DNA of 64,000 nucleotides. Origin: Gliomastix tumulicola. Taxonomy: Eukaryota; Ascomycota; Sordariomycetes; Hypocreales; Bionectriaceae. Numbering within the stretch: position 1 is the first letter of the stretch; every line of letters starts with the position of its first letter. Of this stretch, positions 41,930-54,200 are shown in pieces. The DNA lies in the NCBI GenBank assembly GCA_001599755.1, contig BCHX01000001.1, forward strand, positions 5,766,001 to 5,830,000, given 5' to 3'. Made by a program: the position numbers and the translations under genes. Below the pieces are notes generated by a model. The model saw nothing but the letters and a program-made list of their open reading frames with translations. It did not search any database and was not told the origin of the DNA.

Positions 41930-43781
41930 ATGGCCCGAGATTCCCTGGAGCTGGCCTCGCTCGCCAGCTCCAGCCAGATCAACGACGACGCCCCGACGGA
42001 GCTCTCCTCGCGCCCGAGCATCTCGTCCTCGCGCCGCCTCTCGCTGATCGAGGAGGACCCGCTCGACGATGTCAACCCGGCTGGCCGGGCGCGCGCCCAG
42101 CGCTCGTACTCGGTCTCGTCGGCCTTTGACTTCGCGGCCAACATGTTTCCCTTGAGCTCGACGACGGGAGGGGCTGGCGGGTACGCGCCCATCGGGGCGC
42201 CGACGAGCGCGAGCAGGGCCACGGGCGGGCTGGGCGCCGGGTCGCTGGAGAAGAACAAGACGCTGACGTACCTGAACGGGCTGTCGCTCATCGTCGGGCT
42301 CATCATCGGGTCGGGCATCTTCTCGTCCCCTAGCCAGGTCGGGTCGAATGTCGGGTCCCCGGGCGCGGCGCTCGTCGTCTGGGTCGTGGCCGGCCTGCTG
42401 GTGTGGACGGGCGCGTCCTCGTACGCCGAGCTGGGCGGCGCCATCCCGCTCAACGGCGGGCCGCAGGTCTACCTGGCCAAGACGTTCAGCGAGCTGTTCG
42501 GCTTCCTGTTCACCTGGGTCGCCGTGCTGGTGCTCAAGCCCGGGAGCGCCGCCATCATCTCCATCATCATGGGCGAGTATCTCGTCCGCGCCTTCATTGG
42601 CGCCGAGGCCGAGACCATCAACCCGTGGATCAACAAGGGCGTCGCCCTCGTCGGCCTCGCCATTGTGACGTTCCTCAACTGCGTGTCGACGAAGCTCGGC
42701 ACCCGCGTCAACGACCTGCTCATGTTTCTCAAGTTCGTCGCCCTTCTCGGCGTCACTGTGATCGGCATCGTCGTCGCTATTACCGGGTTCTCGTACAAGG
42801 GAGATGCGAACAAGGAGTGGAAGGAGGGCTGGTTCAACGGGACATCGGTGGATGTCTCAGCCTGGGCTGTCGCGCTGTACGCTGGTCTCTGGGCATACGA
42901 CGGATGGGATAATGTGAGCCCTGTCCAAATTCCCACCTTTCTTCAGCTAAGCTAACCTGGCGCAGACGAATTATGTGGTTGGCGAGTTCGTCAACCCATC
43001 CCGGGACCTGCCCCGCGTGATCAACACGGCCATGCCCATGGTCATCGTCTCCTACGTCCTCGGCAACATCGCGTACTTCCTCGTCCTCCCCCTCGCCAAG
43101 ATCAACAGCTCCAACACCGTGGCCGTCGCCTTCGGCAGCCAGGTCTTCGGCCCCGCCGGCGCCCTCGTCTTCGCCCTCATCGTCAGCGCCAGCTGCTTCG
43201 GCGCCCTCAACTCCTCCACCTTCACCTCGAGCCGGCTCATCTACGTCGCCGGCAAGGAAGGCTACATCCCCTCCCTCTTCGGCCGCCTCGGCGTCCAGGG
43301 CACCCAGGATGCCGGTCTCTCCACCCTGCGCACGCGCAGCTGGTTCACAAAGAAGATCCACTCCTTCTTCGGCGACGAGGACGCGGGCCTCTTCTTCACG
43401 CCCGTGTACGCGCTCATCCTCAACGCCGTGCTCACCGCGGGCTACTGCATCGTCGGCGAGTTCGGCACCCTCGTCACCTTCTACGGCGTCGCCGGGTACA
43501 CGTTCTACTTCCTCACCGTCCTCGGCGTCATCGTCCTGCGGGTCAAGGAGCCGCACCTCGAGCGCCCCTACAAGACGTGGATCACCACGCCCATCATCTT
43601 CTGCTGCGTGAGCCTCTTCCTCCTCAGTAGGTCTGTCTTCGCCGAGCCGCTGCAGACGCTCATCGTCGTCGCGTTCGTCGTGGCCGGCGTTCCCGTGTAT
43701 TTCTGGCGGGTCAGGGGCCGCGCCAGGCCGATCAAGAGGGAAGGCGATGAGAGCAAGCCTTGGTGGAAGTTTTGGAGGTGA
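41930..43781 (+). CDS. APC-superfamily amino acid transporter (LAT / Mup1-like)
   Basis: Two exons (41930-42913, 42966-43781) give 599 residues, joined between codons at WAYDGWDN/TNYVVGE. The N-terminal 110 residues are cytosolic and Ser-rich with possible phosphorylation sites. The transporter core starts with NGLSLIVGLIIGSGIFSSPS, the substrate-binding unwound segment of helix 1 in LAT-type carriers (GSGIF). Next comes YAELGGAIPLNGGPQVYL, and after the splice NPSRDLPRVINTAMPMV. The order of twelve helices and these motifs match eukaryotic L-type amino acid transporters and the fungal methionine permease Mup1. Substrate is likely neutral amino acids, but specificity cannot be told from sequence. 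The C-terminal tail ends KPWWKFWR. Codon use is strongly GC-biased, as for a well expressed gene. Confidence 0.9.
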
Positions 43782-44234
43782 AAATCACCACGATACACTT
43801 ATAGAGAGACCAGCGTTCAGACGAACAGACGATGTACTGTATTCAGGCCCTTGGATGGCGTTATTTGGGAGCGGTGAAAGCGATCAAGGCCAGCGTGCCG
43901 GCTAGGGATAGATACCCTTTCATGGTCTGAGTTAGATTACAATAAGTAATGTTTTGTTTCCAGCGACATCTTTTCGCCAGGTTGAGGTCAGCGAGTACTC
44001 CCATCATGATACATGCACATTAAAGCGGCCTTGCTACTCCAGTAAGCATCTCGTGTGCGTCACACAAAGTAGGCCAGGTGAGACGTTTCAGTTGACATTT
44101 GTATATAGCATTTGGCTAACGGGCATATATGTACAAGGCTCATTTGCTCATGGTCGTGATAAATCCAATCCCATCCGTTCGCGTTCGTCTAAGCCAAACA
44201 AGCGACACGGTCACAGTCTAAATTCGTTCGTTTC
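43782..44234. other. Convergent intergenic region
   Basis: This 453-bp spacer holds the terminators of the transporter (+) and formate dehydrogenase (-) genes. It is AT-richer than the flanking genes, and I see no coding feature. Confidence 0.6.
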
Positions 44235-45891
44235 TTACTTGCGCTGACCATAGGCCTTGGTGGCGTAGTCACCGTTGTGGACGATGAGGTCCTGCGGGCG
44301 GTAGTCGAACTTGCCGGTGAAGTAGCTGGTGAGGATGGCCTTGGTACCCTCAGCATAGCGCTTCTGGGCGTCGAGCGAGGTACCGGACATGTGAGGAACC
44401 ATGGCGTTGCCGCCACCGAAGGGGTTCTTGGCATATCGCAGGGGGTGCTCCTGAGGAGCGGGCTGGGGGAACCAGACGTCACCACCATAGCCAGCGAGGT
44501 GGCCAGACTTGAGGGCCTCGGCGACATCCTCCTTGACGACGATGGCGCCACGGGCAGTGTTGACGAGGTAGGAGCCCTTCTTCATCTTGGAGATGAGCTC
44601 CTTGTTGAAGAGACCACGGGTCTTCTCGTGCAGAGGGCAGTTGATGGTGACAATGTCGCACTGGGAGACGAGCTCCTCAAGAGTGTCGACCCTCCTGCAG
44701 CCGATCTCGGCCTCGACCTCAGCAGACAGGGGCTGGTAGTCGTAGTAGAGGAGCTCCTTGCAGTCGAAGGGCTTGAGACGGCGGAGGACACGCTCGCCGA
44801 TGCGGCCAACAGCGACGGTGCCGACGACCTTGCCCTCAAGATCGTACTCCTGCTTGGCGGCAGCAGCGACGTTCCAGTCACCAGCCTCAATCATCTCATG
44901 CGCAGGGACGAAGTTGCGGATGAGGACGAGGATGGTCATGACAACGTGCTCAGCAACGGAGACGACATTGGAGCCGGTGACCTCGGCGACGGTGATACCG
45001 CCGTTGGTCTTGTTGGCAGCGTTGAGGTCGACGTGGTCGGAGCCGATACCAGCGGTGACGGCGATCTTGAGGTTCTTGGCCTTGGCCAGACGCTCGGCAG
45101 TGAGGTAACCAGGGTGGAAGCTATCCGGATATCGTTAGAGCTTTGATCTCCTGGTTTGTCCAAGTTTGGGTACTCACGGTGTGGTAATGATGACTTCAGC
45201 GTCGACGAGCTCCTGGTCGAACTTGGAGTTCTCGCCCTCCTTGTCGGAAGTGGTGACGAGGGTGTGGCCCTGGTCCTCGAGCCACTTGCGGATGCCGAGC
45301 TCGTTCTCGGTGGTTCCGAGGAGCTCAGGGACCTACAGAGCGTCCATGTCAGTCGCGTCACATCGATACGGTCTCAGAGAAATGAAGGTGGCGACGATAG
45401 TGAGCATGAGGCCGATCCACTGCCCCGCCAGAGCTCTCAGTTCCCCGCGTTTTTGGGCTCGGAGCTCTGACGGAATGGTGGATCTTCCCTGCAGGCTCTC
45501 CCCACAACAGTTCCTTAGCTGCATGAGGCCCCCGAAGTATTGCTACTCCAAGATGGCCCTGCGCATGCATTGGTCTGAGAGACAGGTATGACGGGTATGG
45601 TGGTAATATTGGGTAATATTGGCGGGGTAGTGGTTCAGAGTTCGGCCGATGTAGCATCGAAGCTCGGGTGCTCGCCAAGGGAGGGAGGGAGTGCAGGAGA
45701 GGAGTTGGCAACGTACATCCTTGGCGTGCTGGCCGCCGTCGTAGAGGACGAGAAGAACCTTGACCTGCAAAGGGAGAATGGTTAGCTATATCTGTTGAGG
45801 CCCTGGCTGGCCCTTCGTTGGCCCAGCCTGGCATTGATCGCGTGCTGAGGACAGAGCGAATCCTCGCGAGAGATAAAGGGCAGCTCACCAT
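44235..45891 (-). CDS. fdh1: NAD-dependent formate dehydrogenase
   Basis: Four exons (45891-45889, 45764-45717, 45332-45178, 45120-44235) give 363 residues. The first coding exon is just the ATG; the GTGAGC donor follows at once, so Met is joined to VKVLLVLYDGGQHAKD. The enzyme oxidises formate to CO2 with NAD+ and is a cytosolic D-2-hydroxyacid dehydrogenase family member. Motifs are all present: GIGSDHVDLNAA, the nucleotide-binding loop VGRIGERV, NTARGAIV with the catalytic Arg, the block PQPAPQEHPLR and the catalytic His in AMVPHMSGTS. No mitochondrial presequence is present. Intron 2 is 384 nt, very long for this region. Fungal homologs are often induced by one-carbon growth; nothing in the sequence proves this here. 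Opposite-strand frames are artefacts. Confidence 0.95.
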
Positions 45892-47638
45892 CTTGAATGA
45901 TTATGTGAAGGGAAAGGGTATGTGTGTAGGTTGGAAGGTTGGTCGTAGAATGAAGAATCTCTCGTGGAAGGAGTAATAGAACAATGGATGAGGTTCAGAG
46001 ATCTCGGGGCGAGAGTGATCGAGGGGGCGCCTCTCTCTTATTTATGCTACGAAGCCCCCTCCCGGCATACCACGTCTTTTCCGAGCAAGTGCGCCCGCCT
46101 TAGCTTTTGCCGAAGCCTGCAGCACAAGCGTCGCGAGAAACGTAATAGGAAATGAGAGGCCGAAGCTGCTGGTGCCCGCAACTGATACGATCAGCCCATC
46201 CACACGGCCGTACCCCTCATTCCAGACTCGCAGTTCTGACGCGGTCCCTCAGACAAGCAGCCCCTCATGCCGTACCTCCGACACCAGCGGCTCGACCAGG
46301 CTTACACGGGCGCGAGGGGGGCTTTGCATCGCCGCCTCGCACGCTCTTCGGCATCTTGGGCAGTCCCCTCGAGAGCCGTGATCGGGTCGGCTGTGGACGA
46401 AGGGGAGTGAGGAGGCTGTGGCGCGGCAACAAGGCCGGGTCCTCTTCAGAATTCTCTGGACATGATTGGGCGATACGAAGCCGGCACCTTGAGGTCCAGG
46501 TCTTCAGTTTCAGCGTGAGATGGCCCTGCTGTTTGGGTGGGAAATATCTCGGGGTTCGGCATCTGGTGGTGGGGCGAGGGGCAGAGGCGAATACCTCTTG
46601 CAGATTCCTGTTGCAGGTTCACGGTTGTGTAGCACCCGGCAAACTGGTCGGATGAACAGATTGCTACAGGTTCCCCATTCGGATATTGTTTCCTACGGAC
46701 AGTCTGGTCATATGCACGCTCTGTTTATGGCTCAAATTCCCGGTGCACGGGGTGAGTGTCGTCTCGTTGGCCTGCTTAAGTAGCACAATGCCCCACCCTC
46801 GGGATACTGTTGCCTTTCTTCTCCTTGGTCGGCGATAGAATCGCAAGCCGAACATGCCAACAAGAATCGTAGGCATGACCGATCGTACAAGGGCTCCGGT
46901 CTCCATCTGTCTTACTGCGACTTGTTAATTGCGGCGGACCCCGAGATGAAAGACATCAGGCCAGGCCGTCGCACTCCCTCCTCTTCGTGTCCGCGCAACT
47001 GTTTTGCAACGCAGAACTCGGCTTCATCCACCCACTTTTCAAGCTTTTACCGTGCCACAGCCTCCAGGCTTGCACAGCGAAAAGTCAGGCCTTGGGCGAA
47101 AGCCTATTGCCATTCTGCTCACCAATTCGTAATACTGACGACAAGAAAGGGCAGGACGGTCAGCTCGCACGAGACGGACTCAACTCAAACAGCAGTCTTG
47201 CAGAGCCTAGATGGCCCCAAAGGCGTCGATCGCATTGGCACGGCTCAGGCACCCGCAGGGACGCCTCGGCTGATGTCCAAAAATATCACATGGACGAAGC
47301 TGGAGGGTGTCGTCCGCGGGTGCCAATGGCTGCGCCAAAATGCCGGGGCAGGTCAGGAACATGACCAGAGTTGGGAGGGAAGTCTTGCCCCAGTGGCCTT
47401 CCCCGGAGCAAAATGCGAAAGTCAATTGCTCGCGGCTCTGCCGGCCAGGAATGAAGTATAAAGCGTCGTCATCCTCTTGGCACGTTGTTGTGCATTCCTC
47501 ACTTCAAGCCATCTCAACCTTACTACAAATACCTACCTCCTCGTCTACTTCTCGCCCCCTCGAGCCAGAGTCACCTACGGCTCCGTAGCTCAGTAACCTT
47601 CTCGACATCCTCAAAGTCTTCATTTCCAGCTCGCAAGG
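45892..47638. other. 1.7-kb divergent intergenic region
   Basis: This region separates formate dehydrogenase (-) and the small secreted protein gene (+) and should include both promoters. Frames of up to 179 codons occur but overlap in different phases and lack domains. The segment just upstream of 47639 is CT-rich. No RNA gene was found. Confidence 0.5.
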
Positions 47639-48316
47639 ATGTTGCGCCGAATCGTTTTCGCCTTGGGGCTCTGCAGTTCCGGGCTAGCCTCTCCCGTCTA
47701 TTCTCGAGACAACTATCCGGCTCTGTCAACCTCGAAGGGCTTCAATCTCATTATCAACTTGACGAACCCAAGCGACGATTTCGATCCTCCCATACACAAG
47801 AGCTTCGTCACGACCATCCATGTCGGTGCCGGCCTCTCCCTAGTCGGCACCTCCGCCGAGAAGGGCCCTGTCTTCTTCCAAAATGGTACCGACGAGGAGC
47901 GCACTGCGGGCCAGAGCACCGTAGTCACCCTCGGAGGCACACCGCCCACTGCGGCTGGCTTCAAGCTGACGCCCGGCGACCAGCCAGCCGGCTTCGCTAG
48001 CGGCGATCTCGACTTTGGTCTCGGGACTCCCGGCATCGCGCTCCACGGCGAGCCCGTCGCCTATCTGACACCTGAGACGTTCTACGCGTGCAACGAGCCG
48101 CTCGAGTACTACCAGGGCAAAGACTTCGTGGTCATCAAGCAGCGCGCCGCGGGGACTGATGTCCCGAAGGAGTGTCGCGCTGTGCGCCTCATCCCCAAGT
48201 GCGCGGAGTTGGCCCCGTTGCCTGGCGATGCGTATGCGAACTATGACTTTGCACTCGAGTCGTCCTGCTATGACGACGTGGCCGCCATTGATTGGTCGCA
48301 GTATAGCCAGGGCTGA
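47639..48316 (+). CDS. Small secreted fungal protein (DUF7907-like)
   Basis: A single-exon gene of 225 residues. The N-terminus is a signal peptide (MLRRIVFALGLCSSGLAS), so the mature protein is about 207 residues. It has the block SKGFNLIINLTNPS, then IHKSFVTTIHVGAGLSLVGTS, and a C-terminal part with four Cys (YACNEP, KECRAV, PKCAEL, SSCYDD). From memory this layout fits the DUF7907 family of secreted ascomycete proteins, whose function is unknown. Predicted N-glycosylation sites occur at NLT and NGT. It could be a cell-wall associated protein or an effector-like protein, but there is no direct evidence for either. The upstream region is long and CT-rich near the start. Confidence 0.82.
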   Translation: MLRRIVFALGLCSSGLASPVYSRDNYPALSTSKGFNLIINLTNPSDDFDPPIHKSFVTTIHVGAGLSLVGTSAEKGPVFFQNGTDEERTAGQSTVVTLGGTPPTAAGFKLTPGDQPAGFASGDLDFGLGTPGIALHGEPVAYLTPETFYACNEPLEYYQGKDFVVIKQRAAGTDVPKECRAVRLIPKCAELAPLPGDAYANYDFALESSCYDDVAAIDWSQYSQG

Positions 48317-49043
48317 AGATCTTAAGCATCCAAGACATAACAAGAACGGAAAGAGCGCGAGACAGGAGCTATTGTGAAGAGCGGTTGTTCACGGCATTGT
48401 ATCCATAAAACGGGACCCAAGAACCTAAGACAGACAGCAGTAATGTAATACCATTAATACAGATTCAACACCCAGATGATTTTCCATCGAGTACAATTGA
48501 ACGATTGCCTATCGCGAGCTTGAATTGAAATTGAGTAGCACCGTTAGTTACGGAATAAGCTTCCAACGTCTATTGCCATAACTGTTCGATGCTCAAGGGA
48601 AACACGATCGCTGACGCATCACGGGAGCGCCTCAGCCGCTCAGGTCAGAGGGCACTTCGATGATGCCATTCCCCAAAAGGGCAATGACCCACCGTGGCAA
48701 GCCGCTGAGGTCCAGCGCCACCGTTGCGATAGTGACCGATAGTCCCTGAAGTCCCCTGACAGAACCGCTAACCAGGGGTCCAGGGCCCTCCGATTCAGGG
48801 CATTGCCGCTATCAGGATTCCCCAGCCCCCCTCTGATTGGCCAAAGCTAGGTCGTATCTGCAAGGTCGGGACGGATGTGATGGAAGGCGGCAGCTCCCCA
48901 GCCAGCTCCAGGCATTCATCCATCCTCAGCCACCTTCGTCTCTCTCACATTATCCATCGAGTCACGCTCTGAAGCTTCCTCCATCCCTACACCCTCCTAA
49001 TCCCTTCCTCTTCCAACTACAACCCATTCTCTTACCTACGATC
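48317..49043. other. Intergenic between secreted protein and aminopeptidase genes
   Basis: This 727-bp spacer holds the 3' flank of the secreted protein gene and the promoter of the aminopeptidase gene. The aminopeptidase frame is open back to about 48837 but has no ATG before 49044. The leader is strongly CT-rich. Confidence 0.55.
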
Positions 49044-50875
49044 ATGGTCCAGCGCAAGCTCAACAGCGACCCGATGCCCAAGCCTGCCACCTCCCGGCCT
49101 TCCATCGGATCGACTGCTACTGCAGGCCCCAGGCCGTCCATCGGACCGACCTCCGCCTCCAGCTTCTACCCGAACTTCGAGGAGCAGCTCAGGAACCTGA
49201 TGCAGCACAATATGTGCCTGGAGGGATCCCCGACCGAGATGAGCAAGCAGTTCATCCTCGCCGACATGGAGAACCGCGAGCCCAAGGACAACCGCATCTG
49301 CCGGAGCTGCTCCGCCAAGCTCTCCGTCCACGAGCTCCCCCAGATCAATTGGACGTACAACAAGGACGACCCGTGCATGCTGTGCCAGATCTCCGAGATC
49401 AAGCCCGAGGCGTACACGAAGCCCTTCACCGACTTCCTCCAGGAGAACCCTACCGTCTTCCACACGGTCGATTACTTCGAGAGGAAGCTGGCTAAGCTGG
49501 GCTACAAGAAGGTAAGTCGCCACCGTGCTCCAGCCCGCTGCGAGACAGAGTGTTGCTTTGCTTTGACTTGACCACCTGCTGACATCGACCCTAGCTTCCA
49601 TCCCGAGAGTCCTGGGCCAAGGAGCTGAAGCCCGGCGGCAAGTACTGGACCACCCGAAACGGCAGCGCCCTGATTGCCTTCGCTGTCGGCAAGGCCTACA
49701 AGCCTGGTGACGGTGTCGGCATCATCGCCGGCCACATCGATGCGCTCACGGCCAGGCTCAAGCCTGTGAGCACCAAGCCGAGCCGCGAGGGATACATTCA
49801 GCTCGGCGTGGCCCCGTATGCCGGCGGTCTCAACACCACGTGGTGGGATCGTGACCTGAGCGTCGGTGGTCGCGTGGTCATCCGTGACGAGCAGACCGGC
49901 AAGACGTTCACGAAGCTTGTGAAGCTCGACTGGCCCATTGCCAAGATCCCCACCCTTGCGCCGCACTTTGGCGTCGGTATGCTGGGCACCAACAACGCTG
50001 AGACGCAGGCCGTGCCCATCATTGGCCTGGAGAGCTCCAATGGCTCTGCTGCTGAGCCCGAGGTCCTCGCCCCCGTCGGCTCCTTCGTCAACACCCAGCC
50101 CCCGAAGCTGGTCAAGCTCATCGCCAAGGAGCTGGGCGTCGCGTCCTACTCCTCCATTCTGAACTGGGAGCTCGAGCTCTTCGACTCGCAGCCCGCCCAG
50201 ACCCTCGGCCTGGACAAGGAGTTCATCACAGCCGGCCGCATCGACGACAAGCTCTGCTCCTGGTCCGCGCTGACCGCCCTGCTCTCCGCCACCGACAACG
50301 ACGACGACGGCTACATCAAGCTCGTCGCCCTCTTCGATGACGAGGAGATTGGCTCCCTCCTCCGCCAGGGTGCTAAGGGCAACTTCCTCCCCTCCACCAT
50401 CGAGCGCATCACCGAGGCGCTCAACCCGGACTCGTACGGCCCCGGTCTCCTCGGCCAGACCTACGCCAAGTCCTTCCTCCTCTCGGCCGACGTCACCCAC
50501 GCCGGCAACCCCAACTTCCTCGGCAACTACCTCGCCGACCACATCCCCAAGCTCAACGTCGGCATCGTCATCTCGGCCGACTCCAACGGCCACATGACCA
50601 CCGACGCCGTGTCGACCGCCATCCTCCGCCGCGTCGGCGAGCTGTCCGGCTCCGAGACGCAGGTCTTCCAGATCCGCAACGACTCGCGGAGCGGCGGCAC
50701 CGTCGGCCCCATGCTCTCGAGCGCCCTCGGTGTGCGCGCCGCCGACGCCGGTCTGGCGCAGCTGAGCATGCACTCGATCCGCGCCACGACGGGTGCCCTG
50801 GATCCTGGTCTGGGCGTCAAGTTCTTCAAGGGGTTCCTGGACAACTGGCAGAAGATTGACGGCGAGTGGGCTTAA
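49044..50875 (+). CDS. ape1: Vacuolar aspartyl/leucyl aminopeptidase (M18, Ape1 type)
   Basis: Two exons (49044-49511, 49595-50875) give 582 residues. M18 enzymes are dodecameric metallopeptidases that cleave N-terminal residues; yeast Ape1 reaches the vacuole by the Cvt/autophagy route. Metal ligands and catalytic residues are visible: His203 and Asp205 in AGHIDA, Asp374 region in GRIDDK, Glu406-Glu407 in DDEEIG, and His549 in SMHS. The N-terminal 50 residues are Ser/Pro-rich and could act as a sorting propeptide, although it is not clearly helical. A segment between residues 86 and 114 has two CxxC pairs spaced by 21 residues (CRSC and CMLC), which is not part of the classic M18 core. The intron follows the conserved block TVDYFERKLAKLGYKK. 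A 462-codon frame on the opposite strand is an artefact. Confidence 0.9.
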
Positions 50876-51224
50876 AGGGTTCAGACTCACGAAGGGAAGA
50901 AGGGGGGGATCTGAGGGCGGTTTTAGGATTTCAGGCAGGACGTTTGGATAATGTCGTGCTTTTGTTTATTGGCTGGCTACACAATGATTTGTAGAACAGG
51001 GAACCTCTTTTCCTAAGTATTTATGGAATACATTACTCAGATGGTACAATAAAGACTGCGTAAATCAACTCCCTCCCCACGCATGTTTCCATTATCTTGC
51101 GTTCGTAATATCTATCCAATATCATCTCTAGTTTCCGAGCGTCCCGTATTTACTCGATGACCTCTTTCTCTAAGATTTCCTCGTATATACAGACATCTCC
51201 TTCGAGAAAAAAAGGACATCTTAC
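50876..51224. other. Convergent intergenic region
   Basis: The 349-bp spacer between the aminopeptidase (+) and Syg1-type (-) genes is AT-rich and probably contains both polyadenylation regions. No other feature is seen. Confidence 0.6.
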
Positions 51225-54200
51225 CTAAATCAAACCCGAGGCACCGCCACCGCCTCCCCTCCTCAGAGCCTCCGCCTCATTAACATCCATCGTATTCGTC
51301 CTGTCAACGTCGTCTTCGTCGTCGTCATCGTCATCATCGTCATCATCATCGAAGTCATCCCCCACACGTCCCTCCTCGTCAACGTCCCCATTCTGCACCG
51401 GCTTGCGCTTCTTCTCGAAATCCTGCTTGTGCGCCTCGGCGAGCACCTTGGACAGACTCCACGCGCTGAAAGCCCCCCTACGACGCCGCAGCGTGCCGAA
51501 AGAGGATGCAACCGCCGTAGACGACGCGGTGATGCCTCCTCCTTCTCCTACCTCCGGCTGCTGCGGCATCGTATCCCGTACCATAGGGACCAGGGTCGCT
51601 GGCATCTGTGGCTGCGGCTGCGACTGCTGCTGCTGCTGCTGCTGCTCAAACGTCACCGCGGAGCTGCTGTCCGTGCTCGCGCGGTCCATGAGCGGCTCGA
51701 TGCGGTACGGCAGCGGGACGTCGCGCGAGGCCTTGTACTGCGAGACGTTGGCGCAGTGCTCGTTCTCGACGCGGAAGATGGCCCAGAGCCCGCGGCGGAC
51801 GACCTCGATCGTGGCCACGAGGAAGGACACGAGGGTGGAGTGCTGCGTGTCGTGCGTGAAGATGGCGTAGAAGATCCAGGCGAAGCGGATGATGGGGTCG
51901 ACGACCATGATGGCGTAGTACGGCCAGCGCCTGTTGAGGGCGAGGATGTCGCGGAGGCCGATGTGGCGGGACTCCGTCTGGAGGAGGGAGAAGTCCATAA
52001 ACAGGTCCCAGATGGCTATCATATCAGTCAGACAGGTTGAGTTCCCAACGGCGAGGGATGGCGAGACTTACAGCAGTATACACTGTTGATAACGGAGAAC
52101 GTGATAAACAGAGCCAGGTTCCCGTGTGTCCCGCTGATGCGGTACATGGACAGCGCGACCGTACACAGGATCGTCATGGTGTACTTGCCGCAATTGACCA
52201 GGTGTGGGAAGACATTGCGGGTGTCCTTGTAACGCCGGATGCACTGGAGAAAGCGCCAGATGGGAGGCAGTGCGGCGAGGAAGCCCATGAGGCGAGAATG
52301 GTTCGAATTGCAAAGCACGGGGTTGTTCCACTGGCGGGCGTATAGGCAAAAGAAAAGCTCCGCATTCTGTCGACGTGTGAGCTGGATATCAACAGCATTG
52401 TGCAACGAAGGAAGAAACTCACAGCAGTCGCGTATGTGAGCGAGCAGTATATATCGCCAAGAAAGAAGTCTCGAAATTCAACTGGGTATATGCCGGCAAG
52501 CAAGAGGCGCCACTGTGCAGGTGTCAGCAGTCTGTCCACAGTCAAAGCGTGTCTGAGGCAGAGTGGCCACTTACATGCGAGTACACGAACCATCTGCGAC
52601 TTCTATGCGCAAGAACGGGGAAAGGAAGAAAGATAATGATGGCCGTGATCCCAATGAGAATGACGGGATAGTACAAATACATAGCCTCAGGTCCGTATCG
52701 GCTGAAGTTGGTCCAGATGAACAGCCCAAACAGGAGGAGGAAGAAGCTGGGGAACTCAGCCAGTCGGATCCAGTCGAGGTGATGCCGCTGGTCGAACTCG
52801 AAGATGAAGGGGTAGTTGATCTTGTGATTCGTCCAAATCATGCAGTTGAGGCAGAACAGGGAGAAGAGGAGCAGCATGAGGAAGTAGCCGCCGTAGACCT
52901 GCAGGAGATAGCTGGTTTGCTGCCTCACAGTCGGGTCGTGGTGGAACAATAGTTGGGCACCGTAGATCAGCCCTTGCACGGAGAAGACCAGGCCAGTGCC
53001 GACGAGGAACCCATTCTGGAACGAGCTGCCGGACTGGTTTGGATGCTTCTTGGTGAGGCTGCGAAGCTTGCCAACGGCGAGCTTGTGGTTGCCGCCCTCG
53101 AAATAACGCGCATAGAGGTCTTCCACAATCTTAATGTGGCCGTCGACCGTGTCACTCTGGACGAACCAGGCTTTGTTGACCTTCTCGTTGACGTATCGGT
53201 AGGGAGGTCTCGCGTTGGCCGCCTTATCAAACTTCTTGTTCAACTTCCGAAAGGCCGTGCGATTCAGAAGAGCATAAGACTTGAGTAGCTCAAGACCACG
53301 GTAGAACTCCTGCAGGGCAAGCTTCAGCTTCCGCTTAGCTGTGCGGTAGGACACATCATGATCTTCCGGTCGTCTGATGTAGTCCCGGCCAGCGTCCCCA
53401 GTGCTCGAGCTTCCTATCATCGGCGTTCGTGGCATGAACTGTAATGCTTTCGAGTTGGGCCCAGGGGGGAAGATCTTGGCCTTGATGGGCCGAACCCATC
53501 CGTTAGATCGGTCCTTATCCTTGCCGTGGTTTGGCCCGTGCTGTTCGTTATCCTTTCGACGGCTCGACTCAGCGAGTTCCTGGATTCGGCGGTTGCGCAT
53601 CTCATGGAGCTGCTCCTTAAGCACAGCCAATCTCTGCTCCGCCTGCTGCTCCTTCTGTTTGTAGAACGATTCCACCTTCTCCAGCTCCGAGTCCATGAAC
53701 CGATAGAACTCGGCCTCCCGTTCCCGCACAAGATCGAAAGACCCTAGACCCATCTCTTTTCGCGTGTTCAACTTGCTGCCTAAGGCACCATGGTGAGAGA
53801 ACAGCCTTCGCAGCTGCGATGGACTCTGCGTGACTTTGCCGATGGTCTGGGATTTCGGGAGAAGCCCATGAGTATCCCCAGCTGATACACTCCGGGGCAT
53901 CGACATCCGGCCGAGGTTCCGCCGCAGGACGTCCGACGGTTTCGCAGGCTCGGGGGGTTCGGCAGGCTGCGGTATCGCAGGTCCGGGCAGCTCCAGCGTC
54001 CTAGCGTGTCCCAACTGCGACCCCAAGATGGTCGACTCGGGAGGTGTGGCGACAAAGCTCCCGTACTGAAGGGGCTCTCCCTGCCCTGTCAACGCCGCAT
54101 CCTCCCTGCCGCGGCCAATCGTGATGGGCGCCGACTGCGCGCCGCGGTCGCCGGCCGAAGTAGTCCTCTCGAGGAACGAATCGCCGCCATCGTCGTCCGT

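Noticed and set aside
44277..45146. 289-codon plus-strand frame
   Set aside because: It lies antisense to the formate dehydrogenase gene, whose catalytic motifs are intact.
49502..50890. 462-codon minus-strand frame opposite the aminopeptidase gene
   Set aside because: It mirrors a gene with strong M18 motifs; the translation is Gly/Val/Glu-rich with no domain, as expected from GC-biased codons read backwards.
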